NCBI GenBank assembly: GCA_030372985.1
Contig: JAUCQB010000110.1
Location: 1-64,000 of the forward strand
Length of the DNA: 64,000 nt
Direction: 5' to 3'
DNA from: Phycisphaerae bacterium
GTDB lineage: Bacteria > Planctomycetota > Phycisphaerae > UBA1845 > PWPN01
Shown: piece after piece, positions 1 through 8,151 of the stretch
Position numbering within the stretch: position 1 is the first letter of the stretch
Layout: each line of letters starts with the position of its first letter
Made by a program: the position numbers and the translations under genes
Notes under the pieces: generated by a model
Database searches by the model: none
What the model saw: the letters and a program-made list of their open reading frames with translations, nothing else
What the model was told of the DNA's origin: nothing

Positions 1-69
1 ACACACCGGACGCCCAATGGCCGGGTCCCTGCGCCACGGTCCCCGCGCCGACCTCCGGTGTGTCAAGGG
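1..69. mobile_element. Cloverleaf-like intervening element F (partial)
   Basis: The right end TCCGGTGTGTCAAGGG (54-69) is complementary to ACACACCGGA at 1-10, so the outer stem is visible although the first bases lie outside the window. It falls just after codons for PHPDFRLA of the ATPase. The right flank begins CCAG (70-73), the same four bases that flank element A. Internal hairpins are less clear than in the other copies. Confidence 0.7.
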
Positions 70-1139
70 CCAGCCGGAAGTCCGGGTGCGGGGAGATGTC
101 CTCGCCGGTGTCGGTCAGCCCTTGACACGCGGCCGACGCTTCCCCTTGACACCACGCGAACCCGTTGGCGTTCAGGTTGCGGCGAAGCCGCGCGTCGCGT
201 CAAGGGTTCGCGTCGTGGCCGCAGGCCGGCGGCTTGGCCGCTGCCGCGCGTCAAGGGTCAGCAGCAGGTGGCCGTGGGGCTCGAGAATCTGCTGCAGGAT
301 GAAGCCGACCTCGGGCTGCATGGCATCGACCTCGTCCATCTGCAGGATGTGGCCCTCCTGCATGGCCTGGGGCAGGATGCCTTTGACGAAGACGGTCTCC
401 TTGTTGCCGTTGACCCTTGACACACCGGGCGGGCGAACGCCCGCGGCCCAAAGGGTTGGACGCATCTGCGTCCCCGGCGTGTCAAGGGTTGACCGTCCAG
501 TGGCCGATGAAGTCGGCGACGGAGGTCTCGCCGTTGAGCGAGACGCGGCGGACCGGGCGTCTGACCACGGCAGCGATCTGGCGGACCCTTGACGCGCCGG
601 GCGGCCGGAGGCCGAGTGCCTGCGGCACGGTCGCCGCGGCGACCACCCGCGTGTCAAGGGCGGACGACGGCGCTCTTTCCCGTGCCGCTGGGACCGTAGA
701 GGAAGACCCGCTCGTTGTGCTCGACGGCCTCGGCCACGTCGCGGGCGGGGTCGGTCCAGCCCTTGACACGCTGCTGCGGGCAAGGCCCGCCGGTCGCACC
801 GCGACCAATGCCACTTCGTGGCTCGCGGCGCGTCAAGGGCCAGACGAAGGTGGGATCGGGCTGGGGGATCAGGGGGTGCTCGATGCCGTAGCGGGCGGTC
901 ATCGGGCAGCCGGCCACGTCCAGGCGGTAGTGCAGGCACTCGTTGACCTTGCGGACGTTGTGGGCCGCCAGGAAGCCGGCGAAACGCTCCGAGCACAGGG
1001 GGTGTTCGGGGAACCGAGTTCTGAAGACCTCCGGCTCGATCTTGTGGTCGCTTCGCAGGTGCGGAATCAGGGTCATGGCCACGCTCTGGGCGCAGAGCGG
1101 GAACACGTGACCGTCGATGGTCTGTCGTTGCGGGATCAT
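1..1139 (-). CDS. CobS/MoxR-like AAA+ ATPase, interrupted by five short inserts, partial at window edge
   Basis: After removing the inserts the minus strand reads as one AAA+ ATPase. It has an N-terminal region, then Walker A GPSGTGKS, then VRQIAAVVRRPVRRVSLNGE, a GILPQAMQ segment and Walker B ILQMDEVDAM, ending in PHPDFRLA at the window edge. The order and spacing match CobS-type cobaltochelatase/MoxR ATPases, which remodel partner complexes and are usually paired with a VWA-domain gene; any partner would lie outside the window. Coding blocks are about 1139-840, 759-661, 585-489, 413-258 and 118-70. No stop or frameshift occurs within the blocks. The start is ATG 1139 or TTG 1175; neither has a strong ribosome site. 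As written in the DNA the gene cannot make a full-length ATPase. The family assignment is solid. Whether it is expressed by bypassing or RNA excision, or is a pseudogene, cannot be decided from sequence. Confidence 0.8.
119..257. mobile_element. Cloverleaf-like intervening element D, carrying nested element E
   Basis: It starts CCCTTGACACG and ends CGCGTCAAGGG, flanked by TCAG at 115-118 and 258-261. Without the nested copy it is 72 nt and can form three hairpins inside the outer stem: CGACGC/GCGTCG (134-139 with 210-215), GGCC/GGCC (217-220 with 224-227) and GCGGC/GCCGC (229-233 with 237-241). Removing it with one TCAG joins ...HLLLT to DTGEDISPHPD... in frame. The removed length is 143 nt, so the DNA as it stands shifts frame. 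Confidence 0.85.
143..206. mobile_element. Nested intervening element E inside element D
   Basis: CCCTTGAC at 143 and GTCAAGGG ending at 206 bound a 64-nt unit flanked by TTC (140-142 and 207-209). Those bases are exactly the TTC loop of element D's first hairpin. One clear internal hairpin is GCGGC-GAA-GCCGC; the remainder pairs less well than in the other copies. Confidence 0.75.
414..488. mobile_element. Cloverleaf-like intervening element C
   Basis: This 75-nt unit has ends CCCTTGACAC and GTGTCAAGGG, flanked by TTGA at 410-413 and 489-492. Hairpins are GCGGGC/GCCCGC (429-434 with 439-444), GGCCC/GGGTT (445-449 with 453-457) and GGACGC/GCGTCC (458-463 with 468-473). Removal with one repeat (79 nt) joins GHWTVN to GNKETVF of the ATPase. 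Read through in the sense direction, the frame meets CCT TGA at once. Confidence 0.88.
586..660. mobile_element. Cloverleaf-like intervening element B
   Basis: This 75-nt unit has ends CCCTTGACGCG and CGTGTCAAGGG, flanked by CGGA at 582-585 and 661-664. Hairpins are CGGCC/GGCCG (602-606 with 610-614), GTGCC/GGCAC (616-620 with 624-628) and GGTCGC/GCGACC (629-634 with 639-644). It interrupts the ATPase just after Walker A. Removing 79 nt restores GKSAVVRQIAA. In the sense frame the insert begins CCT TGA. The G/A difference between the two outer-stem arms is reversed relative to A and D, which suggests opposite orientation. Confidence 0.88.
760..839. mobile_element. Cloverleaf-like intervening element A
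   Basis: This 80-nt unit has ends CCCTTGACACG and CGCGTCAAGGG, flanked by CCAG at 756-759 and 840-843. Hairpins are GCGGGC/GCCCGC (776-781 with 785-790), GGTCGC/GCGACC (792-797 with 801-806) and GCCAC/GTGGC (810-814 with 818-822). Removing 84 nt joins DPTFVW to TDPARDV. This insert alone keeps the frame and has no stop, so it could be translated as 28 extra residues. Confidence 0.88.
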
Positions 1140-1206
1140 ACAATCCGGCGTATTGTCCGTTTGAAGCACCAGCAACTGAGGCCTGTGGAGTAACCGTGGA
1201 CGGGGG

Positions 1207-2388
1207 ATGGTTGGGATGATACGCCGAACAACAACAATCGTGATGGTCGCAACTCTGATGGTGGTGATCTCTGCGTCGATATCGCGGGCGGAGAAACCCT
1301 ACGCACCGCCGATCTGTCCGCACATCCTGGGCTGGCCTGATGATGTGAAGAAATGGGCGGAAGGTGCGCCCTGGATCAAGGCGCTGGATATCACGAGCTG
1401 CGGCATCGCCAAGGAGCGCGGTGCTCGGGTCTTCTACCGCGTGTGGGACCACGCCTCCGGGCCGGACGGTGACCCGAAGATCGGCGGAAAGGAGTTCGGC
1501 CAGGAGATCCTCGACCGCCTCAAGCACCTGCCGAAGGAGAAGTGGCCCGACGCGATCAGCTTCCAGAACGAGTTCAACGACGTCAGTCCGGAGACGGCCA
1601 GGTGCTTCATCGACATGTACGACACGCTGCGCAAGGGCGGCTACGAGGGGCTGATCGTCTTCGGTTCCTACGGCCCGGGCGGTCCGACGGACTCCAAGGA
1701 GTGGGAGCGACCTCACGTCAAGGAAGCCTGCCTGAAGGCAGACGCGATCGAGACGCACGAGTACTGGGACCTGACGGTCAAGCACTACGACACGTGGCTG
1801 GCCCACCGCCATGTCCGGGCGATGAACGACTACCCGTGGTTGCGAACCAAGCCCTGGTTCATCGGCGAGTTCGGCAGCGACGGGGTCAACAAGGGAGAGG
1901 ACCCGCAAAAGCGAAGCGGCTGGCGCGACCGCGACAAGCTGACGGCTGACGAATACATCAGGCAAATCGAAATCTACCGGCACGGCGACCCCAACAACGA
2001 GGTGGTCGCCCCGGCCGAGAATGTCATGGCCGTCTTTCTGTTCCAACAGGGCGCCCCGCCACACATGTGGCAAGGCTGGGAGACCCGCGGCACGAAGGTG
2101 ATGGACTACATGAAGTCCACCTGGAAACCGACTCACGGATTCGTCACTGGAAAGGTCACCAATTCACGCGGAGAACCGGTCGAGGGCGTGCAGATTGCAG
2201 TGTCCCCGTCAGACAAAAAGGCAACAACAGATGCCAAAGGGATCTACTGGTTGTTCGCAGTCAGGCCCGGGAACTGCGTCCTCAAGGCAACGAAGACCGG
2301 ATTCAGGGCCGGGTCGGAGAAGCTATCCCTCAAGCCGGGTGACATCCGCAAAGTGGATATCTCTCTGGCCAGCCAACCGACTCGCTGA
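1207..2388 (+). CDS. Secreted glycoside-hydrolase-like protein with C-terminal carboxypeptidase-regulatory-like domain
   Basis: A signal peptide covers about residues 1-28 (hydrophobic TIVMVATLMVVISAS, cleavage near SRAE). The body resembles a TIM-barrel glycosidase of the GH-A type: FQNEFND carries an Asn-Glu pair where the acid/base sits in that clan, and WFIGEFGSDG has a Glu in a nucleophile-like setting. The last 85 residues (GFVTGKVTNSRGEPVEGVQI onward) look like a carboxypeptidase-regulatory beta-sandwich, often an adhesion or spacing module. The substrate cannot be named. Start is ATG 1207 or ATG 1216; the GGGGG stretch suits the second. It is divergent from the interrupted ATPase, with under 70 bp between starts. 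Confidence 0.7.
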   Translation: MVGMIRRTTTIVMVATLMVVISASISRAEKPYAPPICPHILGWPDDVKKWAEGAPWIKALDITSCGIAKERGARVFYRVWDHASGPDGDPKIGGKEFGQEILDRLKHLPKEKWPDAISFQNEFNDVSPETARCFIDMYDTLRKGGYEGLIVFGSYGPGGPTDSKEWERPHVKEACLKADAIETHEYWDLTVKHYDTWLAHRHVRAMNDYPWLRTKPWFIGEFGSDGVNKGEDPQKRSGWRDRDKLTADEYIRQIEIYRHGDPNNEVVAPAENVMAVFLFQQGAPPHMWQGWETRGTKVMDYMKSTWKPTHGFVTGKVTNSRGEPVEGVQIAVSPSDKKATTDAKGIYWLFAVRPGNCVLKATKTGFRAGSEKLSLKPGDIRKVDISLASQPTR

Positions 2389-2447
2389 TACCTTTCCCCG
2401 GTCTGTGACCACGGTCAGACCCGTGGATATGGACCGGAAACACAAGC

Positions 2448-3731
2448 ATGAATCAGGATGATGCCGACAGCGGATTGCGCGGCCTGTCGAAGGAGCAGTG
2501 GCGCTCGGGCGTTGCCGCGTGGCTGGGGTGGATGTTCGACGGGCTGGACATGCACCTGTACACGCTGGTGGCCCTGCCGTTTGTGGCCGAGCTGCTGCGC
2601 GTTTCGACCAAGGACCCCGCGGCGGGCTACTATGGCTCGTGGATCCAGGCGAGTTTTCTCGTCGGCTGGGCCCTGGGGGGCGCGTTCTTCGGACGGGTGG
2701 GAGATCGCCTCGGTCGCACCCGCACGCTCATGTTGACCATCTTGACCTATGCCGCCTTCACGGGCCTGTCGTTCTTCGCCCAGACCTGGTGGCACCTGCT
2801 GATCTTCCGGTTTCTTGCGGCCCTGGGGATCGGTGGTGAGTGGGCGGTCGGGGCGTCGCTGCTGTCGGAGACCTGGCCGAAGCGCCTGCGGCCGTGGGTC
2901 GCGGCCGTGCTCCAGACCAGCGGCAACTGCGGTGTGCTGCTGGCCAGCCTGGCCTATTACGCGATTGCCCGCATGGAAGCGCCGAACCGCGCCGTGTTCC
3001 TCGTGGGCATCCTGCCGGCGCTGATCGTGTTCTGGATTCGGCGGGCGGTGCCGGAATCCGCACATTGGCAGGCGGTCAAGCAGGAGCAGCAGGTCCAGCC
3101 CGGCATTGCGGATCTTTTTCGCGGCTCGATCCGACGCACGACCCTGCTGACGGTCTCGGTATGTGCCACGACGCTGACCGCTCACTGGGCGTTTCTGTTC
3201 TGGTATCTGCAACACTTTCGCGGACTGGAAAGCCTGCAGGACTGGAGCGAGCCGCAGCGTAACGCCCTGGTGAGCCAGGCGATGTTCCTGGTGATGGCCT
3301 CGGCCATTGTGGGCAATTTCGTGGCCGGCTTCCTGGCGACGCGATTCGGCTTCCGCCGAGTCATTCTGCTCCTGTGTCTGGCTTACTTCGGCTCGCTGAT
3401 GTTGGCGTACGGTGTTCCCCGCGATCATCGGAGCCTGCTGGTGTACCTGCCTCTGGCCGGGCTCTCGCAAGGCATCTTCGCGCTGTTCACCATGTATCTG
3501 CCGCCGTTGTTTCCGACGCTGCTTCGCACCACCGGGGCGGGTTTCTGCTACAACATCGGCCGGGTGGTGGCCGCAGGCGGCACGGTCTTCTTCGGCCTGT
3601 TCTCGAAGGTCGGCGACCATCGACTGGCGATCCTCTACGCCGGGCTGCTCTTCCTGCCGGCGGCCCTGGTGGCGTATTTCCTGCCGGATGAGCGCGGGCC
3701 AAGGGCCCAGGACGCCGGCCCCAGGGTATGA
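2448..3731 (+). CDS. MFS transporter (metabolite:proton symporter type)
   Basis: This 427-residue protein has about 12 predicted membrane helices. The N-terminal stretch GWMFDGLDMHLYTLV is typical of the aromatic-acid/sialic-acid type major facilitator branch. The loop 2-3 signature is present as GRVGDRLGRTRTL. These proteins import organic acids or sugars with protons across the inner membrane; the substrate is not evident. It lies 59 bp after the secreted glycosidase-like gene on the same strand, so uptake of its products is possible but inferred. The C-terminus ends in a hydrophilic tail after the last helix. Confidence 0.85.
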   Translation: MNQDDADSGLRGLSKEQWRSGVAAWLGWMFDGLDMHLYTLVALPFVAELLRVSTKDPAAGYYGSWIQASFLVGWALGGAFFGRVGDRLGRTRTLMLTILTYAAFTGLSFFAQTWWHLLIFRFLAALGIGGEWAVGASLLSETWPKRLRPWVAAVLQTSGNCGVLLASLAYYAIARMEAPNRAVFLVGILPALIVFWIRRAVPESAHWQAVKQEQQVQPGIADLFRGSIRRTTLLTVSVCATTLTAHWAFLFWYLQHFRGLESLQDWSEPQRNALVSQAMFLVMASAIVGNFVAGFLATRFGFRRVILLLCLAYFGSLMLAYGVPRDHRSLLVYLPLAGLSQGIFALFTMYLPPLFPTLLRTTGAGFCYNIGRVVAAGGTVFFGLFSKVGDHRLAILYAGLLFLPAALVAYFLPDERGPRAQDAGPRV

Positions 3732-3907
3732 AGGCCAACCGACCGTTAACGGGTCTACAATTCCGCAATGGAAAACCGTGACTCGTTCGAGGAGGTTGTC
3801 ATGCTGGTGCCGCGGTCGATCATGATGACCCCGCTGAGGGGCGCGCGGTGTCCGTTCGCACTGGCGGTGGCCGCGCGGGTCATGCCTGTGTGCCGGAGTC
3901 TTCGACG

Positions 3908-5245
3908 ATGAGCGACGCAGAACAGAATGTGGCACTCGGCGTCGACCAGCAAAAGCGGCGACCGAGTGTTTTCCGGGGCAACGCCCTGGCGCTGGGGCTG
4001 GTCAGTCTGTTCACCGACCTGTCCAGCGAGATGATGAACCCGCTGCTTCCGATCTTCATTGCCGGGCTGGTGCCGCTGGGAATGGCCCCGGTGTATGTCG
4101 GGCTGGTGGAAGGGGTCGCGGAAACCACGGCCAGCCTGCTGAAACTCGTCTCCGGCCAGATCAGCGACCGTCTGGGCAGGCGCAAGGCCCTGGTCGTGGC
4201 CGGCTACGGCACTTCGACGGTGGCTCGACCGTTGATGGCCCTGGCAGGGCTGGTGGGGGCAGCCTGGGGCGGCTGGCAGGTGGTGGGATTGAAGTTCCTG
4301 GATCGGGTGGGCAAAGGCATCCGCACCTCGCCGCGGGATGCGTTAATCGGCGATTCCGTCGGGGCCGACGTTCGCGGGCTGGCGTTCAGCTTCACCCGGG
4401 CGCTGGATCATGCGGGGGCGGTGCTCGGCTCGCTGGTATCGATGGCCATCCTGATGGCCATGCTGGGCTACGGTCTGTGGCGAAGCAGCGAGGCCACGCC
4501 CAGCGGAGAGGAAATGGCCGCCCTGCGCTGGCTGTTCGGCATCGCCCTGGTCCCCGGACTGCTGGCCATGGCCACGCTCATCTGGAGGGTTCGGGAGATC
4601 GCCCCGAAGACCCGCCAGTCGCTGCCAAGAGCACAGGACGGCGGGCCTGCGGCACCGGCCGGAGCATGGAAGCGCCTGCCGCGCCGGTTCTACCCTTTCG
4701 TCGGCGTGGTGGTGCTCTTCACGCTGGGCAACAGCTCGGACATGTTTCTGCTGTTGTACGCCTGGGAGAAGTTTCACCTCGGGCTGTCGGCGGTGATCGG
4801 ATTGTGGATCGCCCTGCACATCTCCAAGATCGTCTTCAGCTTCCCCGGTGGGATCCTGTCCGACAAGCTCGGCCGCCGCCCCATGATCCTGGCCGGCTGG
4901 CTCATGTACGCGCTGGTGTATCTCGGCCTGTCACAGGCACAAGCAGAATGGCAGTTCTGGGCCTTGTTCCTGGCCTACGGCTTCTATTACGGTATGAGCG
5001 AGGGAGCTGAAAAAGCCCTGGTCGCCGATTTCGTCCCCAGCCAGCATCTCGGGACGGCCTACGGCGTCTACAACGGCGCGGTCGGCCTGGCGGCCCTGCC
5101 GGGCAGCCTGCTGTTCGGCGTCTTCTGGGCCACCATCGGGCCAGGCTGGGCGTTCGGCATCGGCGCATCCCTGGCCGGCCTGGCCGCTGTGCTGCTGATG
5201 GTGCTGTTGACCGAGACTCGCATCACAGCGGCTCGCCGTGGCTGA
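3908..5245 (+). CDS. MFS transporter
   Basis: This major facilitator transporter of about 445 residues starts at ATG 3908 (MSDAEQNVALGVDQ). An in-frame GTG at 3848 would add 20 low-quality residues. Motifs include SDRLGRRKALVVAGYG after helix 2 and SDKLGRRPMILAGW in the second half, so both halves keep the loop 2-3 motif. LFTDLSSEMMNPLLPIF in helix 1 is typical of a proteobacterial/planctomycete branch near fosmidomycin-resistance exporters. The direction and substrate of transport are unknown. The stop overlaps the end of the convergent 940-aa gene by 23 bp. Confidence 0.85.
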   Translation: MSDAEQNVALGVDQQKRRPSVFRGNALALGLVSLFTDLSSEMMNPLLPIFIAGLVPLGMAPVYVGLVEGVAETTASLLKLVSGQISDRLGRRKALVVAGYGTSTVARPLMALAGLVGAAWGGWQVVGLKFLDRVGKGIRTSPRDALIGDSVGADVRGLAFSFTRALDHAGAVLGSLVSMAILMAMLGYGLWRSSEATPSGEEMAALRWLFGIALVPGLLAMATLIWRVREIAPKTRQSLPRAQDGGPAAPAGAWKRLPRRFYPFVGVVVLFTLGNSSDMFLLLYAWEKFHLGLSAVIGLWIALHISKIVFSFPGGILSDKLGRRPMILAGWLMYALVYLGLSQAQAEWQFWALFLAYGFYYGMSEGAEKALVADFVPSQHLGTAYGVYNGAVGLAALPGSLLFGVFWATIGPGWAFGIGASLAGLAAVLLMVLLTETRITAARRG

Positions 5246-8045
5246 TCACCGTGACTCGTGCGCGGGGGTTGGCTTCGCCGCTGGTGTCACAGCGAAAACT
5301 GAGTTCGTTGGCCCCTGCCTCCAGCGTTGGCACGTCGCCCTGCGGGATGACATCGCCAATGAAACCCCCGTCCTTGCCGTAGTGCTTGCAGTCGGCCGGC
5401 GAGTTGAACTCGATGTAGCTGCCGCTCTCCATTTCGACAGGGAAGACGAGCGTCTTGCCGCCGATGGTGATCGACGGGTTCTTGAGCTTGTTCATGAACA
5501 CCGAGAGCCCGCGGATGGGACTGAGATAGCAGGTGACGGTGCCCTCGGCCGGGAGGTTATTGTACCAGAGGCTGATGGTCTCGACCTGCCTGAAGTCCAC
5601 GTGTTCGCGGAAGATCGAGTAGGCCCAGCCATACGGCCAGGTGTACTGCCGCCACCGCTCGCCTTCCGGCTCAACCAACTCGAAATACCGCCATCCGGTA
5701 AAATCCACGTTGATGTAGTGGTCACCAATCCCGTGCGAGACATGAGGCGGGCTGGTCAGTTGCACGTTCAGCACCTCGCCTTTGCCATCGCCGTGCACCC
5801 ACAGGCCCAGGCCCTCGTGTTTTTCGAGGCTGAGCGGCGGGTCGAACTTCTTGCCGAGCTTGGCCCAAGCCGCGGTTCGGCCCACCTTGCCGGCACTGGA
5901 GGCGGTGAAGGCACCGCTGACCTTGCCGGCCTTGATTGGCTCGGTGCTCGGCCGCAGATCGGCCGTCACGCCGGTGTTGACCGCCCGCTCGGAGAAGTCA
6001 GACGTATCGGAGAAATCCTCGACCACGAGGCCGCCCGGGGTGTCATAAGGCGAGATCGATGGCAGGGCCTCGATCCGCAGCCGCACGGGCTGTCGCTGAT
6101 AGGGGTTCTCGACCCGCCAGATACGCGCGCAATCCTCCCGGCTCTCGACCTTGTGCCTGGCGTATTGCACCGGCCGCAAGCGCCACCGACCGTCGTCGGA
6201 CTTGAACAGGGTGAATTCCTTGCCGGGTTCGGCGAGCTTGGCGCGCGTGGCCTCGTCGAAGTACTTCGCATGCCGAAGCTCCTCATAATTCCGCATGATC
6301 TCGGCCAGACGCCCAAAAACCGGGACGGTGTTGATGTTGCCGGGGTTAACGCCCATGATCGAGAAGCCGCAATCGTTGCCGATGCACTTGCCGCAGAGAT
6401 ACTCGATGTCGTCTGAGAAGGTGGGTTCGTTCTGGATGTCGCTGTATGTCTTGACCGCCCACCAGCCCAGGTGCCCCGGCAGGAACATCCGGGCCAGGCC
6501 GGCGTTGGCCTCGCAGTGCAGGTCGATGAACCGCTTGTGGCTGCGATTGGGGTGATCCCAGGCCCCCATGCGCGAACGAACATACCATAGGTGGTGATGG
6601 AAGGTGCTCATCTCCATCACCGGCGGCTTGTTGAGCCGCTTGAACAGCTCGAAGACGAACTTCGAGCCGTAATGCCAACCGTATTCGTTGCCGCCGAGGA
6701 TGCCTTCACCGTCGAGGGCGTCCAGGTACATCATGTCGAAACCACAGGCGTTGTAGGTGTCGGCCGTCTTCTGGGCGACCTCCTCCAACAGCGTCGAGTC
6801 GCCGTCGGGTGTGAAGAGGAAGAAACACTGTTTCAAATGGTGCACCTTGGCCCCGGCCTTGTGTGCCGCGATTTTCGTGCCGTGGGCTCCTCGCTGGCAC
6901 TTGGTGAAAGCATATAGCTTGTCCTCGGACAGGCCCGCGTAGACGATCAACTCGTCGTCGATCTGCAACGTCAGGCTGTTCCGTTCGAAGAAACCCGTCT
7001 TGAGGTTTCGTCCTTCAAGACTCTCGTTCACTGACACGGTGGCCGAATCAGCCGTGATGTCCGAGGCGAGCGTGTACGTCGCATCCTTACCCAGGCGCGG
7101 GTCGGGCACAGGCGTCACCCAGGGAGCGTCCTTCGCAATGAAGAAAGCATACGTGTGCAAACCCGCCTTGATGCCTGCTTCGTGCAGGCGATCCACAACC
7201 GCCTTCATGCTTGCCAAGCCGTTCGGATAAATCTCCGGATTCGGCCGGCAGTCGCCGAAGCGGAAGGACCGCCCGCCGTGGAAGTCGATCTGGTTCATCC
7301 CCAGCCGTTTGGCGAGCTTGATCCAGTCGTCGACGGTCTTCTCGTTGAGATCACCGAAATCGAAAAGGTACGAGCCCTTGTTGATCGGATGATCCATGGC
7401 CCACGGGCCACCCAGCGGAGAATGCGGGAGTTCGGGGGCATCGGTGACGACCTCCTGCAGGACCGCCCGCATCTTGTTCGGCGGACAGGCCACGATGGCG
7501 GCCTGGGCTCCCTCGAAACCGAATCGCCGGTAGCACATTGCCCCGAGACGATCGACGGGCTGGGGGATTGGGACCACGTTGGTCTTGAGATTGAGGGCCA
7601 GGGCGCAGGCCACGAATGATTCACCGGGCGAGCCCCTCAGGGGAAGATCGAGGAAAGTGAAGACGTCGACCTCGCCACCCTCGACGGAAATGACTTCGAC
7701 AATAAGGTAATGGGGACGACGAGCAATCTTCAGGACCGCCTGAACCTCCGTATCGGCAAAGCCCAACCTGATACGGTCACCTTCGGCAGTCGCAGACACC
7801 GAATCGTGCTCGCGTGTCCCGATCCGCACGCGTCCGACCGCCGGAGCCGCCTCCTGCGGGCAGTGATCGATGCCGCTGCCCCGATCCACGAAATGCTGCC
7901 AGCGGCCGTTTTTTCCGACGGAAAGCCGAACGTGATCGTTTTGAATCGTGAGCGCCCTGTCGCGACCAACGCCGCAGCCCACAGCGGGAAGACAGATCAG
8001 GACAACAGCCAACCGCGCCACACACAGCCTTTGCGCCAAGCACAT
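5223..8045 (-). CDS. Large lipoprotein, glycoside-hydrolase-like
   Basis: This is a 940-residue protein with an N-terminal signal ending in the lipobox LPAVGC, so probably a lipoprotein. Residues about 30-210 look like a beta-sandwich. About 220-600 look like a TIM barrel (MNQIDFHGGRSFRFGD, AGIKAGLHTYAFFI, CGFDMMYLDALDGEG, PPVMEMSTFHHHLW), recalling alpha-galactosidase-type barrels. About 680-870 look like a carbohydrate-binding jelly roll. MYLDALDGEG offers acidic residues at a strand end as catalytic candidates. The start has GGAGGTG six bases upstream. The family is not recognised with certainty; a secreted or surface polysaccharide role is inferred. It is convergent with the MFS gene. Confidence 0.6.
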   Translation of the reverse strand: MCLAQRLCVARLAVVLICLPAVGCGVGRDRALTIQNDHVRLSVGKNGRWQHFVDRGSGIDHCPQEAAPAVGRVRIGTREHDSVSATAEGDRIRLGFADTEVQAVLKIARRPHYLIVEVISVEGGEVDVFTFLDLPLRGSPGESFVACALALNLKTNVVPIPQPVDRLGAMCYRRFGFEGAQAAIVACPPNKMRAVLQEVVTDAPELPHSPLGGPWAMDHPINKGSYLFDFGDLNEKTVDDWIKLAKRLGMNQIDFHGGRSFRFGDCRPNPEIYPNGLASMKAVVDRLHEAGIKAGLHTYAFFIAKDAPWVTPVPDPRLGKDATYTLASDITADSATVSVNESLEGRNLKTGFFERNSLTLQIDDELIVYAGLSEDKLYAFTKCQRGAHGTKIAAHKAGAKVHHLKQCFFLFTPDGDSTLLEEVAQKTADTYNACGFDMMYLDALDGEGILGGNEYGWHYGSKFVFELFKRLNKPPVMEMSTFHHHLWYVRSRMGAWDHPNRSHKRFIDLHCEANAGLARMFLPGHLGWWAVKTYSDIQNEPTFSDDIEYLCGKCIGNDCGFSIMGVNPGNINTVPVFGRLAEIMRNYEELRHAKYFDEATRAKLAEPGKEFTLFKSDDGRWRLRPVQYARHKVESREDCARIWRVENPYQRQPVRLRIEALPSISPYDTPGGLVVEDFSDTSDFSERAVNTGVTADLRPSTEPIKAGKVSGAFTASSAGKVGRTAAWAKLGKKFDPPLSLEKHEGLGLWVHGDGKGEVLNVQLTSPPHVSHGIGDHYINVDFTGWRYFELVEPEGERWRQYTWPYGWAYSIFREHVDFRQVETISLWYNNLPAEGTVTCYLSPIRGLSVFMNKLKNPSITIGGKTLVFPVEMESGSYIEFNSPADCKHYGKDGGFIGDVIPQGDVPTLEAGANELSFRCDTSGEANPRARVTVISHGEPL

Positions 8046-8151
8046 ATTCGCACCTCCGTTCGGGCAGGATGAATAGCAGGCACTGGCGAGACGGACTCCC
8101 GCATGGCCGGCTCAAGTCCGCATCGCCCTCCTTCTTTGACCTTGCCGCAAG

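Noticed and set aside
119-839. Inserts as tRNA genes
   Set aside because: They form three hairpins in an outer stem, but there is no T-loop TTCRA motif, no conserved D-loop and no 3' acceptor layout.
172-2136. Very long minus-strand open frame (654 codons)
   Set aside because: It runs antisense through the secreted glycosidase gene and shifts among ATPase frames via the inserts; only the part restored by removing inserts matches a protein family.
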